Of a DNA stretch of 64,000 nt, positions 54,493 to 64,000 are shown piece by piece; within the stretch, counting starts at the first letter, position 1, and the number at the start of each line of letters is the position of its first letter. Made by a program: the position numbers and the translations under genes. The notes under the pieces were generated by a model. The model made no database searches, was not told the DNA's origin, and saw nothing but the letters and a program-made list of their open reading frames with translations. Origin of the DNA: Pictodentalium vernedei (Eukaryota; Mollusca; Scaphopoda; Dentaliida; Dentaliidae); NCBI GenBank assembly GCA_031216915.1, contig CM062289.1, forward strand, positions 443,433,587 through 443,497,586. The letters are read 5' to 3'.

Positions 54493-54714
54493 ATTATTTA
54501 TTTATATTTATTTATTGGTGTTTAAGGTCACATATTTTTGCACAATGGCAAATCATAACCACAACATTAATATCAACTCAAGATCTGGGGTGAGCGTTAA
54601 TAAGCCACGTTGCCCATTTTAGAGAGGGTTTTCACCTCCCAAGCATTGGTGACTGGATCTTATTTTACGAGTAAAACAGAGCCTGTTTACCTCTCTTCCC
54701 GGGGTTCCCGCAGG
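54493..54714 (-). mobile_element. SINE-Q copy 3
   Basis: Shared tail (TTTATTGGTGTTTAAGGTCA on plus), then body with ACGTTGCCCATTTTAGAGAG and AAGCATTGGTGACTGGATCT, ending GGGGTTCCCGCAGG. Confidence 0.88.
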
Positions 54715-54792
54715 AATAGAGATTTTATATTCACGACTCCATCCATAGCGTGATAAAGGATAACTAAATGGATTGGGAAACAAAAACAGATT

Positions 54793-54793
54793 C

Positions 54794-54868
<75 letters not shown>

Positions 54869-54871
54869 TTT
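54793..54871. repeat. (TTTA)n microsatellite
   Basis: About 19 tetranucleotide units, grown from the A-rich tail of SINE-Q copy 4. Confidence 0.97.
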
Positions 54872-55082
54872 GTGTTTAAGGTCATACATTTCTGCGCAAT
54901 GGCTAATCATGACCACAACATGGAGATAAAGCCTAGTTAAATCAATCTTTTATACCCATGTTGCCCATTTTCGAGGACTTCCACTAAAAGAATTGGTGAC
55001 TGGGTCATATTTTATCAGTAAAACAGAGCTTCTTTATCACAGTAAACAAGCATTGCTTCACTTCCCGGGGTTTCCACGGGGA
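54872..55082 (-). mobile_element. SINE-Q copy 4
   Basis: TGTGTTTAAGGTCATACATT tail (plus view), body CCATGTTGCCCATTTTCGAG and AATTGGTGACTGGGTCATAT, end GGGTTTCCACGGGG. Its tail is the expanded (TAAA)n above. Confidence 0.9.
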
Positions 55083-55117
55083 CAGAGACTTGTTAGGCTG
55101 AGCAAAATAATGACATG

Positions 55118-55842
55118 TTAAAGTAAGTACACAAAACTGGACTCGCATATCAATAGCAATATTCCTTCACCTCCCTGAAGTACAAGGCTCAAATAAGTAG
55201 ATACAATCGTATTCACATATAAATAACAACATCTCATCACCTTTCCTGGAGTACAAGCATCAAGAAAGTATACATTATCGTATCCATGAGGCCCTGCGAA
55301 TCGAACATTTTCTATTAGAATCGAACCTCGAGTGGAATCGGGGGCGTCTTGAAGTTGACCGACGAGGTTTGGGGCTCCTATAAACGTGATTGTTCCCATT
55401 GTGATCATAAAGTCCCGACGGATGAAATAATCCAATTACATCACCATGGCATACCCGAAAGAGACTCAATCAACGTCTTATAACTCATTCAGAACCTGCC
55501 GGGGCAGGATCTGAATGAGTTATAAGATGTTGATGTTTTCTCTTTACCGTCAGGCTGGAAAAAGTAGAAGCATGGATAATGGCCCCTTGGAGCAAAGAGA
55601 TCTAAAATCCCAAATAGTCTGAAATCCTTGTCTTTTCTGTTGAGCCCTGCGAATCACATATTTTCGATTCTATCGAGCCTAGAATCGAATCAGAGGCGTC
55701 TTGAAGATGACCGGTGGGGGTTGGGGTACTTTTAAACCTCATTTGTTCCGATTGTGTGGCTAAAGTCCCAACGGATAAAATAATCCAACTTCATCATGAT
55801 GACATAGCTTCGTAGAAGACATGTCTTGATGATGCAGTTATG
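55118..55842. repeat. Diverged ~160-bp repeats and hairpins
   Basis: GCCCTGCGAATCGAACATTT..GGGGCGTCTTGAAGTTGACC..AAATAATCCAA (55286-55440) recurs at 55644-55800 and, weaker, at 56545-56705. A palindrome CAACGTCTTATAACTCATTC and complement lies at 55471-55532, and short GACATGTCTTGATGATG hairpins close the repeats (55805-55840, 56697-56742). Family unknown. Confidence 0.65.
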
Positions 55843-56068
55843 TATTTATTGGTGTTTAAGGTCACATATTTTTGCACAATAGCTAATCATGACCACAACA
55901 CGAGTATCAACTCAATACCAGGGGGTGAGCGTTAATAAGCCATGTTGCCCATTTTAGAGAGGGTTTGCACCTCCCAAGCATTGGTGACTGGGTCCTATTT
56001 TACCAGTAAAACAGGGCATGTTTACCGCAGTGAACAGGCACTGCTTCATTTCCCGGAGTTCCCGCGTG
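55843..56068 (-). mobile_element. SINE-Q copy 5
   Basis: ATTTATTGGTGTTTAAGGTC (plus view), body CATGTTGCCCATTTTAGAGA, AAGCATTGGTGACTGGGTCC and CCGGAGTTCCCGCGTGG. Flanks ATGATGCAGTTATG / ATGATGTAGTTAGG suggest a 13-base target duplication with two changes. Confidence 0.88.
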
Positions 56069-56798
56069 GAGATGATGTAGTTAGGATTATAATTCACCGT
56101 CGACATTGCTTCTAAACTTTACATTTGCATTAACGAGTGGTAGGGATTAGTGGTAGTGGAATTGGCATGATTGGTGGCATTAGTTCAGATGTTATGTTGT
56201 TATTTTTTTATACTTGCCAATGACCCAGACGGGGATGGCCCTCCCGTGAGTTGGGAACTCATACCTCCCCGCTAATTACATACCATTTACCAGGCTCTGG
56301 TTGTAAGAATGAGGATTTGGCGCCAATTTCGGTACTTCCTTGACACTGCGCATGCGCAGTGGACAAAAGTATGGAGGACCATATAGGACATTGGACTTTT
56401 TTATTTGGATGCAAATTTTGGGGATTGGGGGGGGGGGTCAAAATTTGTGTTTGGCCCTGAATAATTTAGAGTTAGCACCAGCTAAGTCTGGGTCATTGGT
56501 AAGTATAAAAAATATATAAATTACAATAATTTTTTTCATTTTTAATTCGAATTGAATGAAATCACTTTTGTTATTTGAAATCGAATAGAACCTCGAATCA
56601 AATCAGTGGCATCCTTTAGATAACTGACGGAGATTGGGGTGTGATTATTTTGATGTTTTGACTGTGATGGCCCGACTGGTAAAATAATCCAACTACATTA
56701 TCAAGGCATGCCTTCATAGAAGGCATGCCTTGATGATGTTGTTGGAACATTACCCTGTAAGGATTATAGTTCATCGTAGACATTACCTGGAAACTTTA

Positions 56799-57176
56799 TT
56801 TACTTATTTATTTATTTATTGGTGTTTAAGGTCACATACTTATGCACAATGGCTAATCGTGACCGTGACAGTTTTACGGGTGGAGGAAGCTGGAGTACCC
56901 GGAGAGAACCACCGAGCAACGACGAGCAGCTGTCAGCTCTCCAACATCGTAACTCTGAACTCTGCACGGCAGCATAGGCAGGGTTAGATTGGTTGAAGAC
57001 ATGCGCACCATTGACGTGCAGTACGCCTCAGTACACAGCGTCATCGTGCCCCCATGTAGGCAATCGGGGTGAAGTGTCTTGCTCAAGGACACAACGCGGT
57101 TGCCGCGGGTGGGATTCGAACCGAGGACCTCTCGGCTTGCAGCCTGCACCTCTACCAACTGAGGCACCGCGCCCCG
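56799..57176 (-). mobile_element. SINE-1 copy 11 (tRNA head)
   Basis: Perfect duplication CCTGGAAACTTTA (56786-56798, 57177-57189). B box GGTTCGAATCCC, body and TAAATAAATAAGTAAATAAA tail complete. Body carries a CTCTGAACTCTGCACGGCAG segment shared with copy 5, a subfamily marker. Confidence 0.96.
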
Positions 57177-57450
57177 CCTGGAAACTTTAAATTTGCATTT
57201 AACAGTGGTAGGGACAACTCATATTGAAATTAGTACTGGCGGGTGGCCTGAGTGCAGATGTTATTTATGTTAATGTATCTGAAGGTACACTTAGTCTTTT
57301 ATTTCAACATTACTTATGTACAGTTTTCAGCCGAACTATAAGTTTTTTAAGACGACGAAGAGGATTGAAGCAAGCTATATTCATGTGAAGAAGATTCGAG
57401 AGAAAATGGATCGAGCAGCCTATTTCGAATCGAAGCAAATACCAACTTAA

Positions 57451-57668
57451 CCCTTTACCCAACGAATCGCCCGCATTCGCCCGCGTAATATGCAAATTCA
57501 GCAGTTGGAAAAATATTATTTTTCAAAAAATTTCAACAAAACCATATCATGTGAACCCTCGTTCCAACGAGGGGTCACATGATATGGTTTTGTTGAAATT
57601 TTTTGAAAAATTAAAAAAAATAATATTTAAAATAATAAATTTTGATATCGTCTGCGTTGGGTAAAGGG
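57451..57668. mobile_element. PB-family MITE copy 8 (variant palindrome)
   Basis: CCCTTTACCCAACGAATCGC to GCGTTGGGTAAAGGG between perfect TTAA sites (57447-57450, 57669-57672). Shares the AACAAAACCATATCATGTGA palindrome with copy 2; the inner part of the hairpin (GGAACGAGCTC centre) is shortened. Confidence 0.96.
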
Positions 57669-57672
57669 TTAA

Positions 57673-58856
57673 GATTCGAAATCGAAGTAACTCTCGAAGC
57701 TTCGCATGGCCCTACGTATTCACCCATCAATAAAAATACACTTCCATCTTCCCTCAAGTATAACCCTCACCTCTGCCTTCATCATAGTTATATGCTAACA
57801 GTTGAGTCATTCCGGTTTTGAATTTAATCTTTATGTAAGGGCAATAACTCTCCACTTTTCCAATTCTTACTTAATGATGTGCGATTTTATCGCTTGCACA
57901 ACAAGTCTACCCGAGTTTCCATTATTGTGCAGAACAGACTACACAGACGCAATTTCTCAACTCAGATAGTGAAATCTCTTTATTGTGGTTCTCGGTACAT
58001 TCATTTCTCTTACCCAAAATATATTACACATTTCTTGCTTTCAATTGTAAACAGACAGATCATTACAGTTTTGTTGCCGAGTCTGTGATGTGGGATTTTC
58101 ATCTACAAAGCTGAACATTTGTGCAAACTTTAAAGTAATGAATTTTAATCTGACTCAAGTTACTTAAATTTGTTTAAACATATTCCATCCCGTAACGAGA
58201 TGTTCACTGTATGAATAAGAAACATAAGATAAATTTGGGTTTTTTTTTTATTTCCGTACAAGGAAGTAACACCGTAGATTTACCACCGAAAAAGATTCTA
58301 CCTGCAGTTTGTGTGACGTTACTTACGTCACTTCTAAAGCCATTACGGCTAAATAGTTTCATTACAGTGAAATAACAATAAGTATTAAACCTTATTGTCG
58401 CAAATATTGATTATTTTGTCCCATTGACAATAGAAAACAATGCTTTGATAACAAACGAGATCGTTAGAGAAACCAAGCATACCATTGCACTTTCAGCGTT
58501 ACTTACTGGCGAGAGGGTGGAAAAAAATATTCCTGCTCGTTGGTTTATGAACACAATATTTTGACACATTATATTCATTTTTATATTAATATTTCACAAA
58601 GTACAAAATATATTTGTTCACTATTACTCACAATTCCAACAGAAGTGTTAATTTCAGACTAACACATCTTGTGACAAAATATTAGTTCTGTAAATGGCGT
58701 GACGGGACGGGACGGGACAAAACGATGGAACGACACGGGAATGACAGGACGAGACGGATATTCATATTCCAAAATGGACGACACTCTGGGAAAAGCAAAG
58801 GAAAAACTAAGGAAGTGTTGCCAAGTTCCCTATCAATATAAGAGGGTCAATTTCAA
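57673..58856. other. Spacer with an old repeat shared with 61.5-61.8 kb
   Basis: 57755-58090 is distantly collinear with 61530-61825: CCTCAAGTATAACC / CTTGAAGTATAAACC, then TTTCTTGCTTTCAATTGTAA / TCTCTTGCTTTTAGTGTAAA, CATTACAGTTTTGTTG / CATTGCAGTTTTGTTG. The rest is AT-rich with no signal. Confidence 0.55.
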
Positions 58857-59354
58857 TAGGGCTGTCACGATTTTTTAATTTGGGAATCGATTAATCGTCG
58901 CAAATAATCGATAGTAATCGATTAATCGTACCTAGATGACCCTCCCTTTCGCTCTCTTTGAAGTCGATAAAAATGAAGTTCAAGTCAGCTGACCTACCTC
59001 AAGTAAACAACGAAGACGATCAACTTTTAGGGACATTCAAAGCTTTGATGTTCTGAACTTTTGAACCGTCAGTGTAATAATCAAGACCGGTCGGCAGTTG
59101 CGAACTTCAAAAGTTCAGAACATCAAAGCTTTGAACGCGCCTAAAAGACAAATGCTTCTAATAGCTTCTTGGGGTTTAACGTCGACGTTCGTGACCTTTT
59201 ACCTTCAGAAACAATAGTTTTTTATCCATTTTTTTTTAATTATTAAACGTCTAAAACGGGGTAAAATTCACCGATTCTTCGACAACGAAAAATACTAATC
59301 GATTTCGGCGTGAACGATCGACAATCGATTATTCGATTAGTCGTGACAGCCCTA
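58857..59354. mobile_element. hAT-C element copy 5, palindrome half-deleted
   Basis: TAGGGCTGTCACGA to CGTGACAGCCCTA. Flanks AATTTCAA and AATTTAAA (7 of 8). In the centre the sequence goes from GGTCGGCAGTTGCGAACTTC directly to AAAAGTTCAGAACATCAAAG, so about 45 bp of the second arm is gone. Confidence 0.93.
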
Positions 59355-60858
59355 AATTTAAAAATTGATCCCATACGCTGACTGCAGAACACCAGAACAT
59401 GTAAGCACGGTTCTGAAAACTTAAAATGCAAATATCTCCGCACAACATGTTCTGATTGGGGCAGGGTGCGAAATAACAAGTCACTAATATCATTACACTG
59501 GCTTTACTGAAATTAAATAACAATATGGAGATGTAAAAATATCCAGTAAATTACAGCAATGATTGAACATAGATACACAATCATCGTAAATATGTATAGG
59601 CAAATATTCCATGCAATCGACTGGCAAATGATGAAGGGCGTCTGTATCCCATTCCCAGGGAGATGGGTCCGACCATCCGTTGATCTGTGGGAGTGCAGAA
59701 CAGCGTAGGAAAAAGTTATTTTCCTACATGAGATTAGCTGATATAGTGTAAACAGCGATTAAAATTGTATCCTACATGTTTAGGGAGGTTCAAAACTTTG
59801 TCGAAGATTTTCGATCGAGTACCGAAGAAGCAACAATAATACAATCCTATATCTCCACTAGGGTGTAGGATTAAATTATTACTGTTCCGCATTAGCTATT
59901 GTTGTTCATTCATTTGGTTACACATTAATCACCAAACTTTCTTTTAACTGGTACAGTGCTAAATTATTTTTGGCCATCAAAATTTGTTCACATATCTTTG
60001 CCTTGTTACAATTTATGTAGGCACTCTCCCATAAATTATAACAAGACAAGCCCTTAAAGACTAAATAATATCACTTCAAAGATAATACGAAGTACATCCA
60101 CAGAGTATGAAGCCTTCAAGTTGTAGTGCCTTCACTTCAGAGTGAATGGGCTTCCAGCACTCTACCAGTTAAGCAAGACTGTATCTATACAATTTAAAGT
60201 AAATGGTTCAGAAAAAAACATCTGTAATTATATTCAGAGGGGTCACCAGAGGAGGCTCCGTTTTAGCTTTAAATTTTAAAACGGTCAATGCGGAAATACA
60301 AAATGGCCGCCGTGGACTGGTCACTTTCCACGGGTGGGCAATATTTCCACGGATGCAATAATACTAGATTCCATACACTAATTATAGGAATAATCATCAA
60401 AATATTTAATTAATGAAGCACCGAGTACAATTGTTTGTTACCTGGTAAACGCATGCGTGGGCATCACTGCCCACGCGTGGATTACGACCAGTCCGCTTCC
60501 GACCAGTCTAGGCTTAACCACCACCCCCTCCCAATACCCCGCCTTTCCAAATGTGTTTTTGACGCCCGTACAAAAAGTAGAAACCAAACAAACAGTTGAG
60601 AATTTTTTTTTTTATATTTTAATTGTACAAGGAATTTAGCACACCCGACTTTCATCAGACAAAGGGAGAGAAATGTATATTGATATATATTGACATTAAT
60701 ATTGATATATAATTTATTCACCAGCATACAAAATTACAAAAGATTAAACACAAAATACATGAAATCACAACATTTACAATATATAAATATCGTTGACACT
60801 AGGTTACAAATCCGTCAATACTTCATTCGTATACTTGTAGGGTAAGGCACAGCCAGAT
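59355..60858. other. Spacer with small hairpins
   Basis: 59998-60052 is an O hairpin (CTTGTTACAATTTATG..CATAAATTATAACAAG). 60452-60481 is a CATGCGTGGGCA / TGCCCACGCGTG hairpin. Otherwise AT-rich without coding signal. Confidence 0.55.
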
Positions 60859-61386
60859 TAGGGCTGTCACGATTAATCGATTGTTGATCGGTCACGGCGA
60901 AATCGATTAGTATTTTTCGTTGTCGAATAATCGGTAAATTGTATCCCGTTTTAGATGTTTAATAATTAAAAGAAAATTTGATGAAAAAACTATTGTTTCT
61001 GAAGGTAAAGAGTTAAGAACATCGATGTTAAACCCCAAGAAGCCGTTGGAAGCATTTGTCTTCCATGTACATTAATCAAAGCTTTGATGTTCTGAATTTT
61101 TGAACCGTCAGTGTAATAATCATGACCGGTCGGCAGTTGCGAAGTTCGCAACTGCCGACCGGTCTTGATTATTTCACTGACGGTTCAAAAGTTCAGAACA
61201 TCAAAGCTTTGAATGTCCCTAAAAGTTGATCGTCTTCGTTGTTTACTTGAGGTAGGTCAGCTGACTTGAACTTCATTTTTATGGACTTCAAAGAGAGGGA
61301 GAGGGTGTGGGGGTCATCTAGGTACGATTAATCGAGCATTTGCGACGATTAATCGATTCCTAAAATGAAAAATCGTGACAGCCCTA
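60859..61386. mobile_element. hAT-C element copy 6
   Basis: Perfect duplication AGCCAGAT (60851-60858, 61387-61394). Palindrome (about 61076-61209) complete with three mismatches. A short deletion near 61337 removes part of the right subterminal ATCGATT repeats. Confidence 0.95.
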
Positions 61387-61839
61387 AGCCAGATTGGCTG
61401 TCTTCCTGCCTTCCCAATGTAGGAGAGAGAAATACATTGAGATATAGAAGAAATGTTAATAGCGAGTGATAACTATACGTAAGTACACCGGACATTAAAG
61501 CTACTTAGCATGTAAGAACACACACAGTCGTATTCATACATAAATAACAATGTCACCTTCCTTGAAGTATAAACCATCTTCATCACATTTTAGCTGGTGA
61601 ACTTGAATTTGTACACATTTCATTACGTATACAACAATTCTCTCGCATGGTGCATTATCGTGTATACAAGACAGTACAGATGAAATAATTCATCTCATAC
61701 CAATATTTCTTCGTTTTGTGACTGTCTGTTTTCTCAGAATTCCTAATCCAAACATATTAAAGATCTCTTGCTTTTAGTGTAAACTCGCCAGTCATTGCAG
61801 TTTTGTTGTCCACGAATGTTTCTGCCGATGTCACCGTGT

Positions 61840-61921
61840 GATCGTAGTCGTGGTCGTCGTCGTGCTAGTCGTGGTCGTCGTCGTCGTCGTCGTCGTCTCG
61901 TCGTCGTCGTCGTCGTCGTCT
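61840..61921. repeat. (GTC)n-type trinucleotide microsatellite
   Basis: GTCGTCGTC runs with GTGGTC and GTGCTAGTC interruptions. The acidic/arginine-rich open frame ending here on the minus strand is the microsatellite translated. Confidence 0.95.
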
Positions 61922-62515
61922 ACAAGGTAGAATCTTCGGACATATCTTGTGACTGAAAATATAAAATAAATAAAATTTATAATATATATAACTGTGTAAA
62001 ATGTCGTGAGGCGTTGTGTTAAAACAGAAAGAAATTAACCCAGAAATGTCGCTTTTTCCCCATCGATTTCCTAAATCTACCTGAAACCTGCAAATTAACC
62101 AGGGTTCCAACAAATATCAAAAAATCAAATTCAAGAACCATTGAAGCACTTTTCAGGGAATTTGACGATTTTGAAGGACTATCAGGGCGGTAAATATTGA
62201 GCGAATAAACCTTTTATTCGCCTGCCATTTGTCTAAAAATAAATAAGATGACCGAGATTTTTATTCACCTACATCACAATACCTTCGGCAAATATCGTGA
62301 TTTGAATTGCCATTTTATTCTCCGAGCCCTTTCCAACAGTGTTTTACATCACTGCATATTATTGGATTACTGACATTAACTTATGAAATAAAGTGCAGTG
62401 ATCAAGAATCTACACACCTGAGGCAGGGGCGTGTTATCAAGAAACTTCGTCTCCGAGGTTTTATAACTAAACTGAATTCGAGTATTTTTCATGAAAGGTT
62501 ATGGAATGTTTATTT
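61922..62515. other. Unassigned spacer
   Basis: AT-rich; no repeat partner or domain seen. Confidence 0.5.
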
Positions 62516-62874
62516 TTTTATTTATTTATTGATGTTTAAGGTCACATATTTATGCGCAATGGCTAATCATGACCGTGACAGTTTTACGGGTGGAGGAAGC
62601 CGGAGTACCCGGAGAGAACAACCGAGCAACGATGAGCAGCTGCCAGCTCCCCAACATCGTAACTCCTCACTGCAGCACAGCAGGGTTAGATTGGTTGAAG
62701 ACATGCGTACCAACGACGTGCAGTACGCCTTAGTACACGGCGTCATCGTGCCCCCACGCGGGCAATGGAGATGAAGTGTCTTGCCCAGGGACACAACGCG
62801 GTTGCAGGTGGAATTCGAACCGAGGACCTCTTGGCTTGCAGCCTGCACCTCTACCTACTGAGCCACCGCGCTCC
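62516..62874 (-). mobile_element. SINE-1 copy 12 (tRNA head)
   Basis: Minus-strand copy with head GGGAGCGCGGTGGCTCAGTA. The B box is eroded (GGTTCGAATTCC) and a CGG triplet after it is lost. Body and TAAATAAATAAAAAAATAAA tail complete. Target duplication unclear. Confidence 0.93.
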
Positions 62875-63116
62875 CGAAAAGTACTTTTCAAGTTTGGAAA
62901 TAAATTTAAGCACTTCTCATGGAAGGGGCCAAAATTCAAGGACTTTTTTTCATTTGAGAGGGAACCATGTAAACAGTCTGTGGCGCCCATTGACAGGAAT
63001 AATTTGTTTGACACACACCAAGTCACTTCTGCCTAACATAATGAAGAAGAGAGCAGTTCTTGAAATTGAATGCAATCTCATATAATTTAATGTCTTCAAG
63101 AATACCAATTGGCTTT

Positions 63117-63173
63117 CGACATTCGACAATCGTTATCAACCGATAGAATCGGTTGATAACGAATATCGAAAAA
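63117..63173. repeat. Short imperfect palindrome
   Basis: TTCGACATTCG..CGTTATCAACCGAT and ATCGGTTGATAACG..ATATCGAA around AGA. Confidence 0.85.
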
Positions 63174-63311
63174 GGAACTAGGAATAAGTAACGGTTGTCA
63201 CGTCCGTAATGAGATTTTCGTAACTTTATGAATTTCTGTCCGGTCGTATCAATGTTTTTTGTTTTTTCTCCGCCCATCTGTCGAAAAAAGTGTGAGTGCA
63301 TAACGGTCCAG

Positions 63312-63818
63312 TAGAGCTGTAGGTTTTTAAATTTCTTGTTCGGTTTCGGTTTTGGTTTATCAGGTGGAGTAAAATCTCGGTTCGGTTCGGTTTTCGGTTT
63401 GTTCATGAGGCAAAATAAAGTTCAATAAAACTCATTCTTATGTCCGGAGTCATAACTCAATGGCAGTGAAATTGAGTGAAACTCAATGAATGCCCGAAAT
63501 AAGCTATAATACATGAAGAATCAGAAAGGCCAATATAATAATTACCTAAATATACAGAACTTTTATTGTGCTTGGCCATTTTTCGAGGCCTGACACCTAC
63601 GTGCAACTTGGGGAAAGCTGCAAACACAACTAAACTGAAATGTCAGAAATTCACAGAATGTAGCCTTCCCAGAGTAGTGAGAGTACCCAGACACTGCCAG
63701 CAAGAGAGTATTTAATAAAAAACGAAAAACCTTAGATTACGGGATGTCGACGGTTTCGGTTTTGGTTTTTAAAAAAAACTAAAAACCTCGGTTCGGTTTC
63801 GGTTAACCTACAGCTCTA
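63312..63818. mobile_element. hAT-G MITE copy 6, palindrome half-deleted
   Basis: Perfect duplication CGGTCCAG (63304-63311, 63819-63826). The first arm ends at CCAGACACTGCCA (63699) and continues directly with GCAAGAGAGTATT, so the second arm (about 60 bp) is missing. Confidence 0.95.
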
Positions 63819-64000
63819 CGGTCCAGTTAAATTGATTGCACTGAGTGGGTTGAGAAGTAACAGAATTTCATTCACCCTTTACTCCAAAACATACATTCAT
63901 ATTTGTTCATAGAAAAGTGTGTGAATGTATGGCTGAAACGGAGCATAGCTACATTTATTATAATTTACATCAATTCTTTTTCGTCACGATATAGCCACGA

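Noticed and set aside
61865-62113. Acidic/arginine-rich 82-residue protein
   Set aside because: Its tail is the GTC microsatellite translated; no support upstream.

Overview
This window is almost entirely repetitive eukaryotic DNA. I find no convincing single-copy host gene, no rRNA or functional tRNA gene, and no bacterial or CRISPR-like feature. The mix points to a marine lophotrochozoan, most likely a bivalve mollusc: degenerate ~150-180 bp tandem arrays of a style I associate from memory with bivalve genomes (38.7-39.2, 41.2-41.9, 23.2-23.7 kb), two elements with pearl/HINE-like ends (GGTGAGCTA) around ~160-365 bp core repeats, abundant tRNA/5S-headed SINEs, and Ty3/gypsy, CR1/L2-like, Tc1, Harbinger, hAT-like and piggyBac-like elements. 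The taxon is an inference.

Layout. 1-3377 is the edge of a 52-bp satellite with dimeric higher-order structure. 3.4-6.3 kb holds a hAT-like element with an exact 8-bp target duplication, then a tandem duplication of a transposon-plus-SINE unit. 7.3-8.3 kb is a dead Tc1/mariner transposase. 8.6-19.2 kb is one fossil Ty3/gypsy element: gag, protease, reverse transcriptase, RNase H, integrase, polypurine tract and 3' LTR can be followed in order, but at least eleven other elements are inserted into it, some nested three or more deep. 19.6-31.4 kb carries SINEs, hAT-like MITEs, piggyBac-like MITEs, a CR1/L2-like LINE tail and a GGGACGTGGC-ended family. 32.4-37.2 kb is the most gene-like part: a broken Harbinger transposase next to, and probably interrupted by, a 3.9-kb terminal-inverted-repeat element. 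That element encodes an 886-residue protein with a PIN/XPG-like acidic nuclease core and a C-terminal cysteine cluster (Academ-like in my judgement). 37.4-64 kb is more MITEs and SINEs, a dead Tc1 element, degenerate tandem arrays, a second pearl-like element and microsatellites.

Recurring families named here: hAT-C (TAGGGCTGTCACGA ends, 8-bp duplications, 7 copies); hAT-G (TAGAGCTGTAGGTT ends, 8-bp duplications, 6 copies); PB (CCCTTTACCYAAC ends at TTAA, 8 copies or remnants); J (CAGGCMTGGC ends, 6-bp duplications, 3 copies); K (CAGGGACGTGGC ends, 3 copies); N, D, F (palindromic); M (inverted pair); SINE-1 (12 copies with exchangeable tRNA or 5S heads and two tails); SINE-Q (5 copies, different body, one shared tail). 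hAT-C, hAT-G and PB, which differ in ends and target duplication, all carry a nearly perfect central palindrome. The pieces do not form a pathway. They form a stratified record of transposition in which target duplications and interruption order give relative ages.
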